Assembly (NCBI GenBank): GCA_007130545.1
Contig: SLSG01000057.1
Span: 1-5,076, forward strand
Source: Bacteroidales bacterium
GTDB lineage: Bacteria > Bacteroidota > Bacteroidia > Bacteroidales > UBA7960
Reading direction: 5' to 3'
DNA: 5,076 bases
This document shows, one piece after another, positions 1 to 5,076 of this stretch (its first letter is position 1; every line of letters starts with the position of its first letter). The notes beneath the pieces were generated by a model. The model saw nothing but the letters and a program-made list of their open reading frames with translations. It was not told the DNA's origin and ran no database searches. The translations under genes were made by a program, and so were the position numbers.

Positions 1-1037
1 ATGCCATTGTCGGCTTTTCCGAATTCCTGAATGAACCCGGACTGGACCCCGCGCGTATCCATCACCTGACAGATATCATATGCCGGAGCAGCAACCAACT
101 GCTGTCTATCATCGAGGATATTGTGAACATCTCCAAGATTGAAGCCGGACTGATAGAGGCGTGGGAAAAGGAGACCAGCGTAAGCAAAATCATCTCCAAT
201 GTCTATGACCAACTGCAGATAAAAGCGGCCGAGAAGGAGATCAAGTTCCGGTACAACACAAGCCTGCAGGAATCCGAGACCCTTGTGATCACAGATGAGA
301 CCAAGCTCACACAGGTGCTGACCAACCTGGTCGACAACGCCATCAAGTTTACCGAGAAGGGACATGTGGAATTCGGATGCTCCCTGAAGGACGGGTTCCT
401 GAAGTTCTATGTCGCAGATTCCGGGACGGGAATCGATCCGGATAAGTTCGAAATCATTTTTGAGCGTTTCCACCAGGTGGAGACCGAGCATTCACAGACA
501 AAGGGGGGAATGGGACTCGGACTTCCGATCTCCAGATCCTTTGTGGAGCTGCTGGGCGGGGAGATCTGGGTAGAGTCCACACCTGGTTCCGGGTCTATTT
601 TCTTTTTCACCATTCCCTGGAAGCCTGTTTCCAATGTTCAGAAAAAAATCCCGGACAGGGAGGAAGTCGGACTAAAGGACAGGCAGACCATCCTGGTGGC
701 AGAGGACGAGGAGAACAACTTCGAGCTGACCAAGGTGATCCTCTCCATGTATGATGTGGAAATTCTGCATGCCTGGGACGGGCAGCAGGCCCTGGAAATG
801 GCACGGGACAATCCCGACATCGACCTGGTACTGATGGACATCAAAATGCCCGTCATGAATGGCTACGATTCCACAAGGGAGATTAAGAAGCTCAGGCCAA
901 AGCTGCCCGTGGTCGCCCTGACGGCTTATGCATTGCCGGGGGACCGGGAAAAAGCATTGGGTGCCGGCTGCGATGATTATATGTCCAAGCCCGTCTCGCT
1001 CAAGGAATTCCTGACAATAGTGAAAAAGCATTTATAA
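1..1037 (+). CDS. Hybrid sensor histidine kinase, C-terminal part (5' end outside window)
   Basis: Cytoplasmic kinase-plus-receiver half of a hybrid histidine kinase, which autophosphorylates on His and passes the phosphate to its own receiver Asp. The frame is open to the left edge; the first full codon is at 3 (residue 1 here), giving 344 residues before TAA at 1035-1037. The GTG at 123 is an internal Val in a conserved stretch, not a start. Domains: end of HisKA (1-49, NISKIEAG at 42-49); HATPase_c (about 92-206) with N-box N112, G1 box DSGTG at 139-143, F-box near F153 and G2 box GMGLGL at 169-174; a variable linker; receiver (about 228-344) with acidic pair E234/D235, phosphoacceptor D279, T307 and K329. 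The paralogue at 3175-5076 places the phosphoacceptor His about eight codons left of the window. All visible catalytic motifs are intact. The sensor input is unknown. The next gene starts one base after the stop, suggesting co-transcription. Confidence 0.95.
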   Translation, partial: AIVGFSEFLNEPGLDPARIHHLTDIICRSSNQLLSIIEDIVNISKIEAGLIEAWEKETSVSKIISNVYDQLQIKAAEKEIKFRYNTSLQESETLVITDETKLTQVLTNLVDNAIKFTEKGHVEFGCSLKDGFLKFYVADSGTGIDPDKFEIIFERFHQVETEHSQTKGGMGLGLPISRSFVELLGGEIWVESTPGSGSIFFFTIPWKPVSNVQKKIPDREEVGLKDRQTILVAEDEENNFELTKVILSMYDVEILHAWDGQQALEMARDNPDIDLVLMDIKMPVMNGYDSTREIKKLRPKLPVVALTAYALPGDREKALGAGCDDYMSKPVSLKEFLTIVKKHL

Positions 1038-1038
1038 G

Positions 1039-2619
1039 ATGGTCCACAAAGCCTGCATTCCCCTTTTCTTTTGCGCCCTGACACTGGTCTGCAACCTGAC
1101 CATGGCTGTTTCCGCAGTAGGACGGGAGATTCCCCGGCAGTATCCTGAGGTGCCGGATACGATTCTGGTGAAAGGGGACTGGTACTACCCCCCTTATGAA
1201 TTTCTGGATGAGAACGGGAAGCCGGCAGGTTTCAATGTGGAGCTGTTCAAGGCCATTGCGGAGGACCTGGCCGGGAAGGAGGTCATCGTGCAAAACAGCG
1301 ACCTGATGCATGAATACCTGCTCGAAACCGGACTTACCGACAAGATCATTGCCGTTCAGGGACAGCTGGAAGCCCTGACATTGCTGAACAGCGGACTGTT
1401 CCAGCTTAAGGCAAGCGGGGAGTACGATGGGCTCTACAAAAAGTGGTTCGCAGTGTACGAACAGCAGCAGGCCTGGAAAAGGTACCGTCCTTTTGTCATC
1501 GGCATTCTCGCATTTGTTGTGACCCTGACCCTGTTCATCATTCTGCTGCGCCTGCAGGTGGCCAAAGCCCGGCGCAGGCTTCAGGATAGCGAAAGCCGCT
1601 ACGTCAATGTCTTTCAGAACAGCCATGCCGTGATGATGCTGGTCGACCCCGAAAGCGGAAGGATCGCAGATGCCAACCAGGCCGCCAGTGAGTTCTATGG
1701 CTGGCCGCAGGAGGAACTGCGCAACAAACCCGTTTCAGAGATCAACGTGCTGTCGGATGAAGAGATCCTGGCCGGGATGGAAGAAGCCGGCAAGGCAGAG
1801 AAGAGCCTGTCCACTTGCCAGCACAGGCTGGCCAATGGCAAGGTACGCCATGTGGAGGTGTACAGCGGAACGGTCCCGTTCGGCAAAAAAAACCTGCTGT
1901 TCTCCATCGTTCATGATGTAACCGACCGCCAGCTGGCCGAAGCATCCAACAGAGAGCTGGAAGCCTTCGCCTATTCCGTTTCGCATGACCTGAGGGCCCC
2001 GCTGAGGGCCATTGACGGTTTCTCCCGCATCCTGCTGGAAGATTACAGCGGGAAGCTGGATGAGGAGGGGAAAAGGGTCTGTGGCATAATCAGCGAGAAT
2101 ACCCGCAAAATGAGCCAACTGATCAATGACCTGCTGGCATTCTCCCGCCTGACAAACGCGGAGATGCAGAACCTGGAGATTGACATGGGCCGGATGGTGG
2201 ATTCGGTCTGCCACGAACTGGCCGATGAGGGCAAAAGGAAGCAGGTAAAACTTGTTGTGGACCCCCTTCCGAAGGTCAAGGGAGACCCGGCCATGATCCG
2301 GCAGGTATGGAGCAACCTGATCGAAAACGCATTGAAATTCACGGCCGGAAGGGAAATGCCGGAAATACACATTCGCGCCATACGGGAGAAAAAGCGAATC
2401 ATCTTTTCTGTCGAAGACAATGGGGTGGGGTTTGACATGCATTATTCCGAAAAGCTCTTCCGGGTGTTTCATCGCCTCCACTCCCCAAAGGAGTTTCAGG
2501 GGACCGGAGTCGGATTGGCCATCGTTCAACGGGTGGTGGAGCGGCATGGCGGAAGGACCTGGGCAAAGGGGGAAATCGGGCAGGGGGCAATCTTTTATTT
2601 CTCTTTACCGGAAAATTAA
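1039..2619 (+). CDS. Membrane sensor histidine kinase with shortened SBP_bac_3-like periplasmic domain and PAS
   Basis: Transmembrane histidine kinase of 526 residues. In order: signal peptide (1-26, hydrophobic core, likely cleavage after AVSA); periplasmic SBP_bac_3-like segment (about 41-141) with family hallmarks GDWYYPPYEF, VIVQNSDLMHEYLLE and LKASGEYDGLYKKWF; membrane helix (about 152-172); PAS with PAC end (about 183-300); HisKA with H316 in SVSHDLRAPLRAIDGFS; HATPase_c with N-box N430, G1 EDNGVG at 459-464 and G2 GTGVGL at 488-493. The kinase half resembles the Cph1-type family and has no receiver. The binding domain is about 100 residues where the family usually has about 220: the middle of lobe 1 and a later block are missing in frame, near residues 74-78 and 114-121, so ligand binding is doubtful. 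The start is well fixed: TGA at 1021 lies in the same frame and ATG 1039 is the first start, giving a proper signal peptide. There is no clear Shine-Dalgarno; coupling to the previous gene is likely. Probable partner: the receiver at 2701. Confidence 0.93.
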   Translation: MVHKACIPLFFCALTLVCNLTMAVSAVGREIPRQYPEVPDTILVKGDWYYPPYEFLDENGKPAGFNVELFKAIAEDLAGKEVIVQNSDLMHEYLLETGLTDKIIAVQGQLEALTLLNSGLFQLKASGEYDGLYKKWFAVYEQQQAWKRYRPFVIGILAFVVTLTLFIILLRLQVAKARRRLQDSESRYVNVFQNSHAVMMLVDPESGRIADANQAASEFYGWPQEELRNKPVSEINVLSDEEILAGMEEAGKAEKSLSTCQHRLANGKVRHVEVYSGTVPFGKKNLLFSIVHDVTDRQLAEASNRELEAFAYSVSHDLRAPLRAIDGFSRILLEDYSGKLDEEGKRVCGIISENTRKMSQLINDLLAFSRLTNAEMQNLEIDMGRMVDSVCHELADEGKRKQVKLVVDPLPKVKGDPAMIRQVWSNLIENALKFTAGREMPEIHIRAIREKKRIIFSVEDNGVGFDMHYSEKLFRVFHRLHSPKEFQGTGVGLAIVQRVVERHGGRTWAKGEIGQGAIFYFSLPEN

Positions 2620-2700
2620 TCACTTTTTTAGGATAAAATCCATATTTTTCCACAGGTATCGTTTCTTTGCATATAAATTCACCTGAATAATTCTACTGGT
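2620..2700 (+). promoter_or_regulatory. AT-rich intergenic gap, possible promoter for the downstream receiver gene
   Basis: This 81-base gap is about 30% GC by hand count, clearly lower than the flanking genes, as promoter regions often are. TTTCTTTG at 2662-2669 matches the Bacteroidota -7 consensus TAnnTTTG except at the A, and no TTTG is seen at the expected distance upstream for the -33 element, so the match is weak. No Shine-Dalgarno precedes ATG 2701. No convincing terminator for the upstream gene was found. The region could equally be a spacer within one transcript. Confidence 0.25.
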
Positions 2701-3141
2701 ATGGAAAAGTTCGATCCCGTCGAAATTCTGATTGTGGAGGACAACGCCAGCGATTCTGAGCTGATGTTGCGGGCCCTGAAAAAAGACAACCTGGTCAATC
2801 AGATCCATTTGGTGGAAGATGGGGCCGAGGCCCTGGATTTCATTTTTTGCCGCGGTGAATATGAAAGCTACAGCCATGCCAAACCCCTGAAAGTCGTTTT
2901 TCTGGACCTGAAGCTGCCGAAGGTTGGCGGACTGGAGGTGCTGCGGCAGATACGTGCAAATAAGGCAACCTCCCAAATACCCGTGGTGGTCGTCTCCTCC
3001 TCCAGGGAAGACCCCGACATCAAAACGGCCTACGAGCTTGGAGCCAATGCCTATGTCGTCAAACCGGTTAATTTCGATGACTTTATCAAGGCCATGCGGC
3101 ATACCGGATTATTCTGGATGCTTGTGAATGAATCCCCGTAA
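2701..3141 (+). CDS. Stand-alone response regulator receiver, Rcp1 type
   Basis: Single-domain cytoplasmic receiver of 146 residues that accepts phosphate from a histidine kinase; it has no DNA-binding or enzymatic output. Visible residues: acidic pair E13/D14, phosphoacceptor D69 in VFLDLKLPK, switch Ser at about S99, aromatic switch Y118 and conserved K121 before P122. The longer stretch between strands 2 and 3 (FIFCRGEYESY) and the C-terminal FWMLVNESP are typical of the Rcp1 family, which pairs with Cph1-type phytochrome kinases. Length is normal for the family. ATG 2701 is the natural start because the receiver begins within a few residues; no Shine-Dalgarno is seen. The kinase just upstream has Cph1-type HisKA motifs and no receiver, so it is the probable donor. 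The output is likely by protein-protein contact or by passing phosphate on. Family assignment is firm; the partner is inferred from position. Confidence 0.95.
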   Translation: MEKFDPVEILIVEDNASDSELMLRALKKDNLVNQIHLVEDGAEALDFIFCRGEYESYSHAKPLKVVFLDLKLPKVGGLEVLRQIRANKATSQIPVVVVSSSREDPDIKTAYELGANAYVVKPVNFDDFIKAMRHTGLFWMLVNESP

Positions 3142-3174
3142 AACGACCACCTGCAATCATGTAAACCCGAACCC

Positions 3175-5076
3175 ATGAGTGAAGAACTCCGAATCCTGAT
3201 CGTAGAGGATGTCCCCAGTGATGCAGACCTTGCCGAGCGTGAAATATCCAAGGTCATTCCCTCCAGGGTGTTTAAACGGGTGGAAACCCGGGTGGACTTC
3301 GAACAAGCTTTGGAGGAGTTCAAACCGGATCTGATCGTCTCAGATTACCAGATGCCTTCCTTCAACGGAATGATGGCATTGAAGATCGCCCTGGAGCTGG
3401 CGCCGCAGGTCCCTTTCATCATGCACACAGGCTCGATGAACGAAGACTTTGCCGTGGAATGCATGAAGGCCGGGGCCACCGACTATGTAATCAAGGAGCA
3501 TATGAAGCGCCTTGGTCCGGCCGTACTGCGCGCGCTGGAGCTGAGGAAGGTACAAACCGACCGGCTGAATGCTCAACAGGCATTGTCAGAAAGCGAGCTT
3601 CGATTCAGAAGGTTGACAGAAAATGCAGATGACCTGATCTACCGGTTCGAACTTTACCCGGAGAAAAAATTCTCCTATGTGAGTCCTGCTGCCACCCGCA
3701 TCACCGGTTACACGCCGGAGGAGCATTACCTGGACCCGGAGCTGGGAATGAAAATGGTGCACCCCGACGACCAGCACCTGTTAAGCTTATTGTCATCCGA
3801 CGAAGAAGCCATACGCACGCCCGCAACGCTCAGGTGGATCCGCAAGAACGGGGAAGTCATCTGGACCGAGCAGAGGAATGTGCCCATTTATAACGAAAAA
3901 GGTCAGCTGATTGCACTGGAAGGCATCTCCCGCGACATCACCGAACGCAAAAGATCGGAAGAGGCCCTGAAGAGGGCAAAGGAGAAAGCCGAGGAAAGCG
4001 ACCAGCTGAAGACCGCTTTTCTCAACAACCTTTCACACGAGATACGAACCCCCCTGAATGCCATTGTGGGGTTTTCGGAGTTTCTGAATGAACCCGGCAT
4101 CACCCGGGAGCAGATCGGCAACTTTACCAGGATCATTCGCAGCAGCAGCGACCAGCTCCTTTACATCATCGACGACATTGTCAACATCAGCAAGATCGAA
4201 GCCGGACAGATTGAAAACTTCGACAAGAAATGCGACATCAACAAGGTCCTGAACCAGGTGTACAACTTGCTGCTCCCGAAAACCAGCGAAAAACAGATTA
4301 AGTTCCGTTTCCATACAGGGCTGAATGAAAAGGAGGCAATGGTGATCACTGATCAGGCCAAGCTGGAGCAGGTCCTATACCACCTTGTCGGCAATGCGGT
4401 TAAATTCACCGATGAGGGGCATGTGGAGTTTGGCTGCTCGCTCAAGGAGGATTTTCTGCGGTTTTACGTGGCCGATACCGGGGCCGGCATCGAGCCTGCC
4501 CACCAGGAAATTGTGTTCCAGCGGTTCCACCAGATAGACACTGGCGAAAGGCGGGTGAAAAGCGGCATGGGGCTGGGCCTGCCCATCGCCAAGGCCTTTG
4601 TGGAGAGATTGGGCGGACAGATATGGATGGAGTCCAATCCCGGTGCGGGAACAATGGTCTTTTTCACGGTCCCGTGGCGCCCGGAAACAGCACCCGTAAT
4701 AAGCAAAGACAAGGGGTCAGCGAAAGGGTCAGCCGACCGAAAAACCATACTGGTGGCCGAAGATGAGGAAAACAATTTTGAGTTGCTTCGTGTCATTCTT
4801 TCTTCGTCTGACATGGAAATCATCCATGCCTGGGATGGCAAGCAGGCCCTGGAATATGTGAACGACAACCCGGGTATCGACATGGTGCTGATGGATATCA
4901 AGATGCCGGTCATGGGGGGATACGAAGCCACGCGCAAGATAAAGGCCCTGAAACCGGACCGGCCCGTGGTGGCGCTGACGGCCTACGCCCTGCCGGGCGA
5001 CAGGGAAAAAGCCCTGGATGCCGGCTGCGACGACTATATGGCAAAGCCCGTTTCGCTGAAAGAGTTTCTAAGGGTG
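3175..5076 (+). CDS. Hybrid histidine kinase, REC-PAS-HisKA-HATPase-REC (3' end outside window)
   Basis: Soluble hybrid kinase of 634 visible residues, with no stop before the right edge and no signal peptide or membrane helix. Domains: N-terminal receiver (about 4-120) with E11/D12, phosphoacceptor D57 in SDYQMP, T85 and K107; PAS/PAC (about 139-258) with HPDD and GISRDITERK; a short charged helix (about 259-282), likely coiled coil; HisKA with H288 in LSHEIRTPLNAI; HATPase_c (about 388-502) with N407, G1 DTGAG at 434-438 and G2 GMGLGL at 464-469; C-terminal receiver (from 522) with E529/D530, phosphoacceptor D574, T602 and K624. By alignment with the paralogue at 1-1037, only about five codons and the stop are missing. 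ATG 3175 is preceded by an in-frame TAA at 3139 and is the first ATG, directly before the receiver. The 33-base gap to the previous gene suggests one operon. The N-terminal receiver probably takes phosphate from another kinase and modulates this one; that is inference. Confidence 0.95.
   Translation, partial: MSEELRILIVEDVPSDADLAEREISKVIPSRVFKRVETRVDFEQALEEFKPDLIVSDYQMPSFNGMMALKIALELAPQVPFIMHTGSMNEDFAVECMKAGATDYVIKEHMKRLGPAVLRALELRKVQTDRLNAQQALSESELRFRRLTENADDLIYRFELYPEKKFSYVSPAATRITGYTPEEHYLDPELGMKMVHPDDQHLLSLLSSDEEAIRTPATLRWIRKNGEVIWTEQRNVPIYNEKGQLIALEGISRDITERKRSEEALKRAKEKAEESDQLKTAFLNNLSHEIRTPLNAIVGFSEFLNEPGITREQIGNFTRIIRSSSDQLLYIIDDIVNISKIEAGQIENFDKKCDINKVLNQVYNLLLPKTSEKQIKFRFHTGLNEKEAMVITDQAKLEQVLYHLVGNAVKFTDEGHVEFGCSLKEDFLRFYVADTGAGIEPAHQEIVFQRFHQIDTGERRVKSGMGLGLPIAKAFVERLGGQIWMESNPGAGTMVFFTVPWRPETAPVISKDKGSAKGSADRKTILVAEDEENNFELLRVILSSSDMEIIHAWDGKQALEYVNDNPGIDMVLMDIKMPVMGGYEATRKIKALKPDRPVVALTAYALPGDREKALDAGCDDYMAKPVSLKEFLRV

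Noticed and set aside
123..1037. Gene 1 starting at GTG 123
   Set aside because: The frame is open to the left edge, and the upstream residues match the HisKA domain of the paralogue, so this codon is an internal valine.
1000..1626. Minus-strand open frame of 208 codons across the gene 1/gene 2 junction
   Set aside because: It is antisense to the receiver end and to the signal peptide and binding domain; its product is low in recognisable motifs and has no supporting context.
1735..2547. Long open frame on the minus strand (270 codons) opposite the gene 2 kinase
   Set aside because: It overlaps well-supported kinase motifs on the plus strand, its translation shows no recognisable domain, and such antisense frames are common opposite biased GC-rich coding DNA.
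2631..2650. Small inverted repeat (GGAT-AAA-ATCC) followed by a T run, as a terminator after gene 2
   Set aside because: The stem is only four base pairs with a three-base loop and half A/T, too weak to call a terminator.
4402..4402. Possible degenerate N-box in the right-hand hybrid kinase (GNAVKF instead of DNAIKF)
   Set aside because: The essential Asn (N407) and the following Lys are present; the preceding position varies in active kinases, so this is not a sign of an inactive enzyme.
1..5076. Mobile element, CRISPR array, tRNA or rRNA
   Set aside because: No transposase motifs, terminal inverted repeats, regularly spaced repeats or structured RNA gene signatures were found; almost all bases are coding.

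Overview
The window holds four consecutive plus-strand genes, and all four encode two-component signalling proteins. The two outer genes run off the window edges. No transposase, RNA gene, CRISPR array or DNA-binding output protein was seen. Coding density is very high: the gaps between genes are 1, 81 and 33 bases.

The most likely source is a Bacteroidota bacterium, possibly a Bacteroidales-like environmental lineage. The reasons are the style of the hybrid kinases (PAS, histidine kinase and C-terminal receiver), the pairing of a Cph1-type kinase with an Rcp1-type receiver, the lack of clear Shine-Dalgarno sequences at any start, and an AT-rich intergenic gap within moderately GC-rich coding DNA. 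This assignment is inferred from style and was not tested by a search.

Layout: (1) 1-1037 is the C-terminal part of a hybrid histidine kinase; the window starts a few codons after its phosphoacceptor histidine. (2) 1039-2619 is a membrane sensor kinase with a signal peptide, a periplasmic SBP_bac_3-like domain, one membrane helix, PAS, HisKA and HATPase, and no receiver of its own. (3) An 81-base AT-rich gap follows. (4) 2701-3141 is a stand-alone Rcp1-type receiver, the natural partner for gene 2. (5) 3175-5076 is a receiver-PAS-kinase-receiver hybrid that is open at the right edge and lacks only about five codons if it ends like gene 1.

Two observations stand out. The periplasmic sensor domain of gene 2 is about 100 residues long instead of about 220 and looks like a family member with two in-frame internal deletions, while its kinase half is intact. 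The kinase-receiver parts of genes 1 and 4 align without a gap over 339 residues at about 64% identity by hand count. They are therefore paralogues flanking the gene 2/gene 3 pair, and cross-talk or a shared phosphorelay target is plausible. The ultimate output must lie outside the window. I see no convincing evidence of a wholly new kind of system.
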